A DNA stretch of 64,000 nt from Bradyrhizobium sp. CSA112 (lineage in GTDB: Bacteria > Pseudomonadota > Alphaproteobacteria > Rhizobiales > Xanthobacteraceae): contig NZ_JAACFS010000001.1 in assembly GCF_029051645.1 (NCBI RefSeq), positions 806,001-870,000 of the forward strand, written 5' to 3'. Shown piece by piece: positions 23,839-31,930 of the stretch. The notes below the pieces were generated by a model, which was given only the letters and a program-made list of their open reading frames with translations, was not told the origin of the DNA and did not search any database. How positions within the stretch are numbered: position 1 is the stretch's first letter; the number at the start of each line of letters is the position of its first letter. A program made the translations under genes and the position numbers.

Positions 23839-24816
23839 ATGAGTGGGGTGTCACACCAAGGCGCGCTTGCCGGACGTATCGCGGTGGTGACGGGCGCGAC
23901 GCGCGGCGCCGGCCGCGGCATTGCTACCGCGCTCGGAGAGGCGGGAGCGACGGTGATCTGCACGGGACGCAGCAGCGCCCGCGCCGATGCATCGACGCGG
24001 TCGGACTATGATCGGCCCGAGACGATCGAAGAGACGGCGGAGCTTGTTTGCAGTCTCGGCGGCGTCGGCGTTCCGATCGCTGTCGACCACCTCGAACCGG
24101 CGCAGGTGGCGGCGCTCGCCGAACGTCTGCGCGCCGACTATAGCCGTATCGATGTGCTGGTGAACGATATCTGGGGCGCCGAACGGCTGAAGGGCGGGCC
24201 GGCCGAATGGAATATGCCAATCTGGAAGCTCGACCTGAAGAAAGGCTTGCGGCTTCTGCGGCTCGGCATCGAGACGCATCTGGTGACGTCGCATTATCTG
24301 TTGCCGCTGTTGGTCGCGCAGCCCGGCGGCCTGCTCGTCGAAGTCACCGACGGCACTGCCGACTACAACGCGCAACATTACCGGATCTCGGTGTTCTACG
24401 ACCTCGTCAAGCAGAGCGTAAACCGTCTGGCCTTCTCGCAGGGCCACGAACTCACGCCGCACGGGGCCACAGCGGTGGCGATCACGCCCGGCTGGCTGCG
24501 CTCCGAGATGATGCTGGAGAATTTCGGCGTCACCGAAACGAATTGGCGCGAGGCGCTGACGGAGAGGGGAGGCGGCCGGCATCAGGCGCCGCCGGACTTC
24601 GCCCTGTCGGAATCGCCGCGCTATGTCGGCCGCGCTGTCGCCGCGCTCGCCGCCGATCCCGATCGCGGCAAATGGAATCAGAAGTCGGTCAGCTCCGGCG
24701 AGCTCGCGCGTCACTATGGCTTTACGGATACTGACGGCTCGCGGCCCGACATCTGGCGCTACACGGCCGAGGTTCGCGAGGGCGGCAAGGTGGCGGACCT
24801 GGCTGACTACCGCTAG
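23839..24816 (+). CDS. SDR-family oxidoreductase (DHRS1-like)
   Basis: A 325-residue short-chain dehydrogenase. It has the cofactor motif VTGATRGAGRGIATALGE, an NADP-type Arg (TGRSS), a DIWG motif in place of NNAG, and a catalytic Tyr-x3-Lys in VFYDLVKQSVNRLA. It is longer than most SDRs. The C-terminal region (RGKWNQKSVSSGELARHYGF) is typical of DHRS1-like proteins of unknown substrate. The ATG at 23839 follows GGTGAGG. It lies 63 bp after the MarR gene and may share its transcript. Confidence 0.87.
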   Translation: MSGVSHQGALAGRIAVVTGATRGAGRGIATALGEAGATVICTGRSSARADASTRSDYDRPETIEETAELVCSLGGVGVPIAVDHLEPAQVAALAERLRADYSRIDVLVNDIWGAERLKGGPAEWNMPIWKLDLKKGLRLLRLGIETHLVTSHYLLPLLVAQPGGLLVEVTDGTADYNAQHYRISVFYDLVKQSVNRLAFSQGHELTPHGATAVAITPGWLRSEMMLENFGVTETNWREALTERGGGRHQAPPDFALSESPRYVGRAVAALAADPDRGKWNQKSVSSGELARHYGFTDTDGSRPDIWRYTAEVREGGKVADLADYR

Positions 24817-24853
24817 CGTGATCGTACCATTGAATGGGAATGAAAGCAGTCTG

Positions 24854-25552
24854 ATGTCTGTCCGCGACGCAAACCATCCGCTCGATTATCCGATCTGGAC
24901 CGCGCTGACGACCACGCAGCGGGTATTGGCCGAAGGCGATGCCCGCGCGCGACGCTATCCGACGGAGATGACGCCGTTCGCCGCCATGCCGGATATATCC
25001 GCCGAAAATTTCGCCGCACTTGGCGCGCTGATGTCGCCGCAAGACATTGCCGTGCTGTTCACGCCGGACGCCGTGAAGCCGCCTGCCGAATTCAAGATCG
25101 TGCTCGCGGATACCGGCGAGCAGATGATCGGAACGCCGGTTGAAACGCCGGCCAACGGCGTCGATATCGTCACCCTCGGTGTCGACGACGTTCCTGCGAT
25201 GATGGAATTGACCGCGCTCACCAAGCCAGGCCCGTTCAGCGCACGGACCCATGAACTCGGCACTTTTCTCGGCATCCGCGTCGACGGGCAGCTCGTGGCG
25301 ATGGCCGGCGAGCGGATGAAGCCCGCTGAATACACCGAGATCACCGCCGTCTGCGTGCATCCATCCCATCGCGGCCGCGGCTACGGCCAGATACTGCTAT
25401 CCGCCATCTCCCGCCAGATCGTGTCGCGCGGCGAGATTCCCTTCCTGCACGTCTTCACCAGCAATCGCTCGGCGATTGCGCTCTACCGGCGGCAGGGGAT
25501 GGAAATCCGGCGCCGTCTCCACGTGACGGTGCTGAAGAAACAGGATGGATAG
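24854..25552 (+). CDS. GNAT-family N-acetyltransferase
   Basis: A 232-residue protein. The N-terminal half (about 1-120) is an unassigned domain; the C-terminal half is a GNAT fold of the FR47 type with acetyl-CoA motif A VCVHPSHRGRGYGQILLSAI and motif B FLHVFTSNRSAIALYRRQGM. The acceptor is unknown. The ATG at 24854 gives a compact protein; the longer frame from 24623 overlaps the SDR gene. It follows the SDR by 37 bp on the same strand. Confidence 0.87.
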   Translation: MSVRDANHPLDYPIWTALTTTQRVLAEGDARARRYPTEMTPFAAMPDISAENFAALGALMSPQDIAVLFTPDAVKPPAEFKIVLADTGEQMIGTPVETPANGVDIVTLGVDDVPAMMELTALTKPGPFSARTHELGTFLGIRVDGQLVAMAGERMKPAEYTEITAVCVHPSHRGRGYGQILLSAISRQIVSRGEIPFLHVFTSNRSAIALYRRQGMEIRRRLHVTVLKKQDG

Positions 25553-25584
25553 CCCGGCGATGCGCGCCTTGGCCGATACGATCC

Positions 25585-26040
25585 TTACGCATTGCGGGTG
25601 CCGTTCGGCCCCCGATCCGGCCCGGGATCCTGGCCGGCGGCCGCCTTGGTCAGCCTGTCGATATAATGGTCCCAACCCTTGGCGTGGCTGGCTTGCACCG
25701 ACGCATTGGGCAGGCCGCTATGGGTCATGCGCAGCAATGTGCCGCCATCGTGCTCGATCAGGTCGATCTCGATCAGGCTTGATCCCGGCGGCACTTCCTC
25801 GTTGCCGTCCCAGCCAAAACTGTAGGCGAGACGATGCACCGGCACGACCTCACGAAACGCGCCGCGCGCAGTGGAGCTGCCGACGCCCTTCAAGAGATAC
25901 AGCCCGCCCGGATGCATCTCCGTCACGGCCTCGCTGCCCATCCATTGCACGATCTTCTCCGGGTCCGTCAGGAAGGCGAACACGCTGGCGCGCGGCGCGG
26001 CGATCTGGGTCTCGCGCTGGACCACAAATGTTTCAGGCAT
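25585..26040 (-). CDS. SRPBCC/AHSA1-family protein
   Basis: A 151-residue START-like protein with VVQRETQIAAPRASVFAFLT, DPEKIVQWMGSEAVTEMHPG, YSFGWDGNEE, GTLLRMTHSGLPNA and the end helix HAKGWDHYIDRLTKAAAG, the AHSA1 C-terminal signature. Such proteins bind small hydrophobic ligands; the ligand is unknown. The ATG at 26040 is clear from the family; a frame running further to 26514 is a shadow of the cyclase gene. It is divergent from that cyclase. Confidence 0.87.
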   Translation of the reverse strand: MPETFVVQRETQIAAPRASVFAFLTDPEKIVQWMGSEAVTEMHPGGLYLLKGVGSSTARGAFREVVPVHRLAYSFGWDGNEEVPPGSSLIEIDLIEHDGGTLLRMTHSGLPNASVQASHAKGWDHYIDRLTKAAAGQDPGPDRGPNGTRNA

Positions 26041-26116
26041 CGAAAACCTCGCTCCTCGTTGGCATGACGGTGGCTGCAAGCATGTATATGCCTGCGCGGG
26101 GATTAACCAAGGGCTG

Positions 26117-27232
26117 ATGATGACAATGAGTAGTCCCAGCCGGCCGATGCAACTGAGTTCGACGCTGACATGGCTGGTCGATGCCGCCAGCGCTTCGCCG
26201 GGCGCCGACCGGTTCCTTGCCGAACTCGGCTCGCGCTTGATCGCGGATGACGTGCCGCTGGCCGGCGGCGCGCTCACGCTCGCCGTGCCGCATCCGCTCA
26301 TCGCTCGCCGCACCTGGCTGTGGCGTGCGGAAAATGGCGAGGTGATCGAGGCGGTGGGATTTGCTCCGGCGGGATTCGCAAGCGCAGGAAATTCGTCCGG
26401 CGGTGGCGGCCGGAGCTGGTTGACCGGGCTTTCGAGTGGTGCGGTGCATGAAGACACCGTTGGCCCGGGAGAAGGTGGGCCGGTGCTCGGCTGGATCGGG
26501 CCACACAGGTTCACGGAAGCGGAAACAAATCGGCTGCGTGATGCAGCCCGCTTTGCCGCCTCGCCGCTCGCCGCACTCTCGGCGCGCGCAACACTCTCGG
26601 CCGCACTCGAGGCCTATCTCGGCCGGCGTAGTGCGGCGCGCGTGCTGGCAGGGCCGCTGCGGCGTGAAGTCGGCGAGACCATTCGGGCGGTGTTGCTCTA
26701 TGCCGATCTGCGCAGCTTCACCGCGCTGTCCGAGGCCGAGCCTCCCGCCGCCGTTATCGCCGCGCTTGGTGGCTGGTTCGATTGCATCGGCGGTGCCGTC
26801 CATGCCTTCGGCGGCGAGGTGTTGAAATTCATCGGCGACGGCGTGCTCGCCATCTTCCCGGTCAGCGACAAGCCGCGCGAAGCCTGCGACGCCGCGCTGC
26901 GCGCCGTTGCTTCCGCGAAATCCGGAATGGCGCATCTCGATACGACGCGGCGAGAGCAGGGGTTGCCGTCGCTGTCGTTCGGCGTGGCCCTGCATCTCGG
27001 CGAAATTCTATGGGGCAATGTCGGCGCGGCCGATCGGCTGGATTTCACCGCGATCGGGCCCGCGGTGAATCTCGCCAGCCGGCTGGAAGGCCTTTGCCGG
27101 CCGCTCGGGCGAACGGTCCTCATCTCCGGCGCGGTCGCTGCTGAAACAAGCGCAGCGCTGGTCCCCCTGGGAACGCACGCGTTGCGCGGTATCGCAACTC
27201 GCTGCGCCGTCTACACTTTGCCGGACGGCTAG
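26117..27232 (+). CDS. Class III adenylate/guanylate cyclase
   Basis: A 371-residue cytoplasmic protein. The N-terminal about 185 residues form an uncharacterised sensor region common in rhizobial cyclases. The C-terminal catalytic domain has both metal aspartates (LLYADLRSFTALSE and FIGDGVLAIFPV), the purine-binding Lys (EVLKFIGD) and LDFTAIGPAVNLASRLEGL with the transition-state Arg/Asn. It should make cAMP (Lys/Asp pair). No membrane segment is predicted. The start choice among closely spaced ATGs at 26117, 26120 and 26126 is uncertain. Confidence 0.88.
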   Translation: MMTMSSPSRPMQLSSTLTWLVDAASASPGADRFLAELGSRLIADDVPLAGGALTLAVPHPLIARRTWLWRAENGEVIEAVGFAPAGFASAGNSSGGGGRSWLTGLSSGAVHEDTVGPGEGGPVLGWIGPHRFTEAETNRLRDAARFAASPLAALSARATLSAALEAYLGRRSAARVLAGPLRREVGETIRAVLLYADLRSFTALSEAEPPAAVIAALGGWFDCIGGAVHAFGGEVLKFIGDGVLAIFPVSDKPREACDAALRAVASAKSGMAHLDTTRREQGLPSLSFGVALHLGEILWGNVGAADRLDFTAIGPAVNLASRLEGLCRPLGRTVLISGAVAAETSAALVPLGTHALRGIATRCAVYTLPDG

Positions 27233-27260
27233 GGCGGTCGGGGGCCCATCACGAAAACGT

Positions 27261-27315
27261 TAAACCGATCGGTTGACTATTCGAGTTGCGTGCCTATACT
27301 AAACCACATGGTTGA
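27261..27315 (+). promoter_or_regulatory. Two copies of an ArsR-type operator
   Basis: TAAACCGATCGGTTGA (27261-27276) and TAAACCACATGGTTGA (27300-27315) share outer arms TAAACC and GGTTGA. The second contains the ATG start of the ArsR gene at 27308. Paired palindromes here fit autorepression of the arsR-SRPBCC operon. Confidence 0.65.
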
Positions 27316-27661
27316 ACATTCGGCACATCTCGACGCTGTTTTCCATGCCCTCGCGGATCCCACGCGCCGGGCGATGCTTGGACAATTGGCCGAACGCGAA
27401 CTCACGATCGGTGAACTGGCGACCCCGTTCCACATGAGCTTCGCCGGCGCGTCGAAACATGTGCGGGTGCTGGAGAACGCCGGGCTTGTGACGCGCACGA
27501 TCCGCGGCCGCACCCATCTGTGCCGCCTCGAGGCGGCGCGGCTTGCGGAAGCCGACGCGTGGCTCCGCCGTTACGAGCAGTTCTGGAACGCAAAGCTCGA
27601 CTCGCTGGAAGCGCTGCTGCGTGCAGAAGACGAAGCGAAAGCAAAAAAGGTGAAGGAGTAG
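27308..27661 (+). CDS. ArsR-family transcriptional regulator
   Basis: A 117-residue ArsR/SdpR-type winged helix protein: LDAVFHALADPTRRAMLGQL, LTIGELATPFHMSFAGASKH, VRVLENAGLVTRTIRGRTHL, then a C-terminal helix. It has no metal-binding cysteines, as in members that pair with SRPBCC proteins. The start is the ATG at 27308; a GTG at 27290 would add six residues. The SRPBCC gene starts 3 bp after its stop and its Shine-Dalgarno (AAGGAG) lies inside the arsR end, so they are coupled. Confidence 0.9.
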   Translation: MVEHSAHLDAVFHALADPTRRAMLGQLAERELTIGELATPFHMSFAGASKHVRVLENAGLVTRTIRGRTHLCRLEAARLAEADAWLRRYEQFWNAKLDSLEALLRAEDEAKAKKVKE

Positions 27662-27664
27662 ACA

Positions 27665-28198
27665 ATGAATGCAACGACAAAGCCCGACGCCTATGGCGAG
27701 CTGATCGAGCCGACCACGCTCAGGATTCAGCGGCTTCTGCCCGGTCCGATCGAGCGGATCTGGGCCTATCTCACCGACAGCGACCTGCGCAGCAAGTGGC
27801 TGGCGGCGGGCGCGATGGAGATGAAGGTCGGCGCGCCCGTCGAGTTCGTCTGGCGCAACGCCGAGCTCAACGATCCTCCAAGCAAGCGGCCGGCAGATTT
27901 TCCCGAAGAGCACCGTATGCAGAGCCGGATCACCGAGCTCGATCCGATGCGCAAGCTTTCGATCGCCTGGAACAACAGCGGCGACGTGACGTTCGAACTG
28001 GAGCCGAAGGGCACCGGAGTGCTGCTCACCGTGATCCATCGTCGTCTGCCCGATCGCTCGACCATGCTCAAGGTCAGCGCCGGCTGGCACATGCATCTCG
28101 ATGTCCTGGTCGCCCGCGCCAACGACAAGGAACCGGCACCGTTCTGGGATGGCTGGGCCCGCCTGCAGCAGGAATACGATCGCCGCCTGCCGGCCTGA
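27665..28198 (+). CDS. SRPBCC/AHSA1-family protein
   Basis: A 177-residue START-like ligand-binding protein: RIQRLLPGPIERIWAYLTDS, DLRSKWLAAGAMEMKVGAPV, LSIAWNNSGDVTFELEPKGT and a C-terminal helix HMHLDVLVARANDKE. It is second gene of the arsR-SRPBCC-DUF899 operon. In related operons the SRPBCC protein is thought to be the effector-binding partner or small enzyme; the ligand is unknown. Gap to the next gene 49 bp. Confidence 0.88.
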   Translation: MNATTKPDAYGELIEPTTLRIQRLLPGPIERIWAYLTDSDLRSKWLAAGAMEMKVGAPVEFVWRNAELNDPPSKRPADFPEEHRMQSRITELDPMRKLSIAWNNSGDVTFELEPKGTGVLLTVIHRRLPDRSTMLKVSAGWHMHLDVLVARANDKEPAPFWDGWARLQQEYDRRLPA

Positions 28199-28247
28199 AT
28201 AGGTCGGCGTCTGCGCAACAAGCGTCTCAACAAACAGGAGGTTAGCT

Positions 28248-28997
28248 ATGCAGATTCATGCCGTCTCAGCGCAGGAATGGGAGGCCGCGCGGCAAAAGTT
28301 GCTCCTGAAGGAGAAGGAGCTAACTCACGCCCGTGACGCACTGGCCGCCGAGCGTCGGCGGATGCCGTGGGTGGCCGTCGAGAAGAAGTATGAGTTCGAA
28401 GGGCCCAAGGGCAAGGCGAGCCTGCGCGATCTGTTCGACGGCCGCCGTCAACTGATCGTCTACCGCGCCTTCTACGAGCCCGGCGTGTTCGGCTGGCCCG
28501 ACCATGCCTGCCGCGGCTGCTCCATGGTGGCCGACCAGGTCGCCCATCTCGCCCATCTGAACGCCCGCGACACCACGCTCGTGTTTGTTTCGCGCGCGCC
28601 GCAGACGGACATCGCGCGCCTGAAGGCGCGAATGGGATGGGAGATGATCCCCTGGTACACCATCACGGACAGCTTCGATGCCGACTTCGACGTCGGCGAA
28701 TGGCACGGCACCAACGTGTTCTTCCGCGACGGCGACAAGATTTACCGGACCTACTTCATCAACAACCGCGGCGACGAGCAGATGGGAAGCACCTGGAACT
28801 ACCTCGACATCACGCCGCTGGGCCGACAGGAGGTCTGGGAGGATTCTCCTGAGGGCTATCCGCAGACCCCGACCTACAAGTGGTGGAATTGGCACGACAG
28901 CTACGTCGAGGGCGCCGCGCCCGACAAGAGGTGGGTCGAGGTGTCGGATGCCGGAGAGGCCGCGTTCCGGAAGCAGAGCGCGAGTGCGAAGCCATGA
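28248..28997 (+). CDS. DUF899 thioredoxin-like family protein
   Basis: A 249-residue protein of the DUF899 group: an N-terminal helix (QEWEAARQKLLLKEKELT), WVAVEKKYEFEGPKG, then FGWPDHACRGCSMVADQVAH, whose CRGC pair sits where thioredoxin-like folds have the active-site thiols. LVFVSRAPQTDIARLKARMG and WYTITDSFDADFDVGEWHGT follow. Redox or thiol-dependent function is likely but not shown. Its stop overlaps the next ATG (ATGA at 28994), so the downstream gene is coupled. The start follows AGGAGG. Confidence 0.87.
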   Translation: MQIHAVSAQEWEAARQKLLLKEKELTHARDALAAERRRMPWVAVEKKYEFEGPKGKASLRDLFDGRRQLIVYRAFYEPGVFGWPDHACRGCSMVADQVAHLAHLNARDTTLVFVSRAPQTDIARLKARMGWEMIPWYTITDSFDADFDVGEWHGTNVFFRDGDKIYRTYFINNRGDEQMGSTWNYLDITPLGRQEVWEDSPEGYPQTPTYKWWNWHDSYVEGAAPDKRWVEVSDAGEAAFRKQSASAKP

Positions 28998-29290
28998 GCC
29001 AAGGCTATTCCGGCGGATCCGGCGGCGGCGCCCCCCGCCGGAACGCCGCGGCGCGCAGGGCGGCCAATGGGCTCTATCTCGCGGCCGCGCCGACCTTCGC
29101 GACAATGGCGATACTGACGGGCGCGTTCGGCGGCGGATCGGCGGATGCGTTGTGTTCGACCGCGGGTGCGTCGCCTCTCGGTGGAATGGTCCCGATGTAC
29201 TTGTTGATGAGTGCGTTCCATTTGGCGCCGTGGCTGAAGCTGATTTCCAGCCGCTCGCGGACGTCGCGGATCGGCATAAGCCGAGCGTGA
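28994..29290 (+). CDS. Small membrane protein of the arsR-SRPBCC-DUF899 operon
   Basis: A 98-residue protein with a Gly-rich N-terminus (MSQGYSGGSGGG), a hydrophobic helix (GLYLAAAPTFATMAILTGAF) and a second one (PLGGMVPMYLLMSAFHLAPW) ending in basic residues. Its ATG overlaps the DUF899 stop by 4 bases, the mark of translational coupling. I believe similar small proteins follow DUF899 in other rhizobial genomes, but this is recollection. Function unknown; perhaps a membrane partner of DUF899. Confidence 0.65.
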   Translation: MSQGYSGGSGGGAPRRNAAARRAANGLYLAAAPTFATMAILTGAFGGGSADALCSTAGASPLGGMVPMYLLMSAFHLAPWLKLISSRSRTSRIGISRA

Positions 29291-29356
29291 GACGGACCGC
29301 GGCGCATTCGAAGGGGTCGTGGTTCACCCGTGTTGCTTTATCAAAGGAGAAAAAAC

Positions 29357-29767
29357 TTGAGCGAGGCCTATACCGGTGGATGCGCCTGCGGCGCGATCCG
29401 ATATGAAATCACCGCCGAACCGATCGAGATGAACGACTGCCAGTGCCGCCAGTGCCAGCGCAAGAGCGGCACCGGCCACGGCTCCTATTTGACGTTTCCG
29501 CGACCGGCCGTGAAGGCCGAGGGCGAAGCGAAACATTGGGACGTGGTCGGTGGCGGAACGATCAAGTCCCGCGCCTTCTGCCCAACATGCGGCTCACCGG
29601 TCTATCTGACATTCCCCGGCATTCCCGAGATATTCATTGTCCATGCAGGAAGCCTCGACGATCCCAGCCGATACAAGCCGCAAAAGGTCCTCTGGACCGC
29701 CGCCGGCCACGCCTGGGACCGTCTTGATCCATCGGCGCAAAAATTCGACAAAATGCCGCCGAGGTAA
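29357..29767 (+). CDS. GFA-family (glutathione-dependent formaldehyde-activating fold) protein
   Basis: A 136-residue GFA-domain protein with the conserved cysteines of the zinc sites: YTGGCACGAIRYEI, DCQCRQCQRKSGTGHGSY and RAFCPTCGSPVYLTF. True Gfa condenses formaldehyde with glutathione; most single-domain paralogues have unknown thiol-linked roles. I choose TTG at 29357 because AAAGGAG lies 8 bases upstream; a GTG at 29330 is in frame but has no such site. It is 66 bp after the previous gene and could belong to its operon. Confidence 0.85.
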   Translation: MSEAYTGGCACGAIRYEITAEPIEMNDCQCRQCQRKSGTGHGSYLTFPRPAVKAEGEAKHWDVVGGGTIKSRAFCPTCGSPVYLTFPGIPEIFIVHAGSLDDPSRYKPQKVLWTAAGHAWDRLDPSAQKFDKMPPR

Positions 29768-29953
29768 GAGGTGGGCCAAGTGCGCTTTTTTTGAAGCGCT
29801 TCCGCCGCTCGCCAACTCTTGCCTCCTCACTTCCGTGCAGGGGACACGCTTCGACAGAGACGATCGGAGCGCAAATATTCAACATAGCTGGACTTGTCGT
29901 CCGGATCCGTCACGCCAAATTAGTGCACAGTATCTGTCACCAATGAACGTGTG

Positions 29954-30670
29954 ATGTCGGAAGTCAGGTTGATTCAGTCCATCGAGCGCGCAGCTGCGAT
30001 CCTCGAAATCATTGCACAAGAAGGCGGCGCCGCACGGCTGCAGCACATTGCCGCGCAGGCGAAGCTCGGCAAGACGACCGCGCACAATCTTCTGAAGACG
30101 CTGGACGAGCTTGGCTACGTGCATCGCCGCGCCGGAGATACGCGTTATCATCTCGGCGGCCGCATTCTCAATCTGGCGCGGATCGCCGGAGACGACGGCT
30201 CGCTTCGCAGCCGCTTGCGGCCGGCGCTCGAGTCCGTCGCGAAGCGCACCGGAGAGATGGTCTATCTCGCCGTGCCGAGCGGTGACGAGGTCTATTATCT
30301 CGACGCGATCGAATCGGCCCACGCATTGACGGCAGGCGCTTGCCCCATTGGCGTGCGCGAGCCTCTGGAGGGATCGGCGGTCGGCCTCGTGTTCCTCGCC
30401 TTCATGCCCGGGCTCGGCAAGCGCGTCCTGGCCAACCGCGCCGACGCGCTCAGTCCGCACATCCTATCCGAGATCAAGACGGTGGCCACGCGCGGCTTCG
30501 CGCTCGATCTCGAAAATTACCAGCCGGGCCTCCACTGCGTTGCCATTCCCTGGCGTGAGGGCGGCGAGGTTCGTGCCAGCATCGGGCTGAGCGGGCCATC
30601 GGCGCGCTTGCCGCCGCAGGCGTTGACGGACATGGCCTGGATGATGATGAAGGAGGTCGAGCGCGCCTGA
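29954..30670 (+). CDS. IclR-family transcriptional regulator
   Basis: A 238-residue IclR regulator. The winged helix (QSIERAAAILEIIAQEGG, AARLQHIAAQAKLGKTTAHN, LLKTLDELGYVHRR) is followed by an effector domain (GEMVYLAVPSGDEVYYLDAI, PIGVREPLEGSAVGLVFLAF, GFALDLENYQPGLHCVAIPW). The family usually senses small organic acids or aromatics. A perfect 17-bp palindrome follows its stop, upstream of a quinone reductase gene on the same strand, which is the likely target. Confidence 0.9.
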   Translation: MSEVRLIQSIERAAAILEIIAQEGGAARLQHIAAQAKLGKTTAHNLLKTLDELGYVHRRAGDTRYHLGGRILNLARIAGDDGSLRSRLRPALESVAKRTGEMVYLAVPSGDEVYYLDAIESAHALTAGACPIGVREPLEGSAVGLVFLAFMPGLGKRVLANRADALSPHILSEIKTVATRGFALDLENYQPGLHCVAIPWREGGEVRASIGLSGPSARLPPQALTDMAWMMMKEVERA

Positions 30671-30687
30671 GTTCAGCATTGCTGAAC
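30671..30687. promoter_or_regulatory. Perfect 17-bp palindrome between IclR and quinone reductase genes
   Basis: GTTCAGCATTGCTGAAC is symmetrical around its central T and starts directly after the IclR stop codon, 107 bp ahead of the quinone-reductase start. It could be an IclR operator or a short hairpin terminator; its AT-rich loop-free form favours an operator. Confidence 0.5.
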
Positions 30688-30793
30688 ATATGACGTTTCC
30701 GGAGGGTGATCGTTCGCGTTTGTGATTTTGCCCCACCATGTTGAAGCCATCGCGCCATCTGCGCGTTCCCAGGCCTCAACAGGAGCAACGTCT

Positions 30794-31654
30794 TTGAGCA
30801 ACGTCCTTATCGTTCATGCGCATCCAGAACCGAAATCACTCACCAGCGCCCTGAAGGACCTGGCGGTCGAAACTCTCACCGAGCAGGGCCATACCGTGCA
30901 GGTCACTGATCTCTATGCGGCCAACTGGAAGGCGGTCGCCGATCGCGCCGATTTTCTCGAACAAACGCAACCGGACCGCTTCAGCTACGTCGCGGAGTCG
31001 CGTCACGCGTTCGCCGCCGGCACTCAATCGTCCGACGTTGAGGCCGAGCAGCAGAAGCTCCTCTGGGCCGACGCTGTCCTGCTGAGTTTTCCGATGTGGT
31101 GGTTCGGCATGCCGGCCATCCTGAAGGGCTGGGTCGACCGCGTCTTCGCTTATGGTTTTGCCTATGGCGTCGGTACCCATGGCGGCGAAAGGTGGGGCGA
31201 TCGGTACGGAGAGGGTGCCTTGAGCGGACGCCGCGCGATGCTGTCAGTCACAATCGGCGGACGCGCGCCGCACTATGGCGAGCGCGGCGTGAATGGCCGG
31301 CTCGACGACCTGCTGTGGCCGATCCAGCACGGCATGCTCTTTTATCCGGGCATACGAGTCCTGCCGCCTTTCGCCGTCTATCAGAGCGACAGGCTGTCCG
31401 AGGCCGAATGGCCCGCGGTCGCCGAAGCCTATCGGCGCCGCATCACGGGACTCTTCAGCGACCGGCCGATCACGTACCGGAGCCAGAATGGCGGGCATTA
31501 TGACGGTCAGCAGGTCTTGAAACCTGGTCTGGGAGCAGGCGAGACCGGGACGCGCATTCACCTCGTCCAGCCGGGCGATCCGAAGGAGGTTCTTGATGGT
31601 TCGGATCGTGCTGCCGCCGCTACGCGCGAAATAGAAGCTTGTTCGGGCTCATGA
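30794..31654 (+). CDS. NAD(P)H:quinone oxidoreductase (flavodoxin-fold, MdaB/NQO1-like)
   Basis: A 286-residue flavodoxin-fold protein. It has NVLIVHAHPEPKSLTSALKD (FMN/FAD phosphate loop), VTDLYAANWKAVADRADF, WADAVLLSFPMWWFGMPAIL and KGWVDRVFAYGFAYGVG, the NQO1/NQO2 signature. It should carry out two-electron reduction of quinones. The C-terminal about 40 residues extend past the usual fold. The TTG start at 30794 lies 8 bases after AGGAG; a longer frame from 30722 lacks such a site. Probably under the upstream IclR regulator. Confidence 0.88.
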   Translation: MSNVLIVHAHPEPKSLTSALKDLAVETLTEQGHTVQVTDLYAANWKAVADRADFLEQTQPDRFSYVAESRHAFAAGTQSSDVEAEQQKLLWADAVLLSFPMWWFGMPAILKGWVDRVFAYGFAYGVGTHGGERWGDRYGEGALSGRRAMLSVTIGGRAPHYGERGVNGRLDDLLWPIQHGMLFYPGIRVLPPFAVYQSDRLSEAEWPAVAEAYRRRITGLFSDRPITYRSQNGGHYDGQQVLKPGLGAGETGTRIHLVQPGDPKEVLDGSDRAAAATREIEACSGS

Positions 31655-31777
31655 CAGCGCAAGGCTCGTATGCTGCGCCGTTGGGCGTTTGACTTGACGT
31701 CGCGGCTGCGAGCGACGATGGAGAGAGGAGGCCTTCGCCGATCGATATCTTTCCCACGCCAACGACAAGAGGAAGCC

Positions 31778-31914
31778 GTGGCACGTGTGCGCTGTATCAC
31801 CGAAATGGGCATGGGCGTCGACGTTCACGGATGCGATGCCACCAAGGCTGCCAAGCGCGCCGTATCGGACGCCATCCGCCACTCCAGCCTCGGCTTCTTC
31901 CGGATGCTGGGGAA
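31778..31914 (+). pseudogene. Truncated 5' copy of the Lin0512-family gene
   Basis: GTG at 31778, behind AAGAGGAAG, opens a frame whose 136 bases (31779-31914) match the intact gene at 32679-32814 with only two differences (31832 and 31906). After GGGGAA the match stops and the frame runs into DNA antisense to the DUF1089 gene. The spacing is exactly 900 bp. It looks like a direct duplication or an insertion scar, and only the ribosome-binding part survives. Confidence 0.85.
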
Positions 31915-31930
31915 TGCTCGGGACTCTTCT

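Noticed and set aside
25871..26116. N-terminal extension of the cyclase to 25871
   Set aside because: It overlaps the divergent SRPBCC gene, and the family N-terminus begins at or after 26117.
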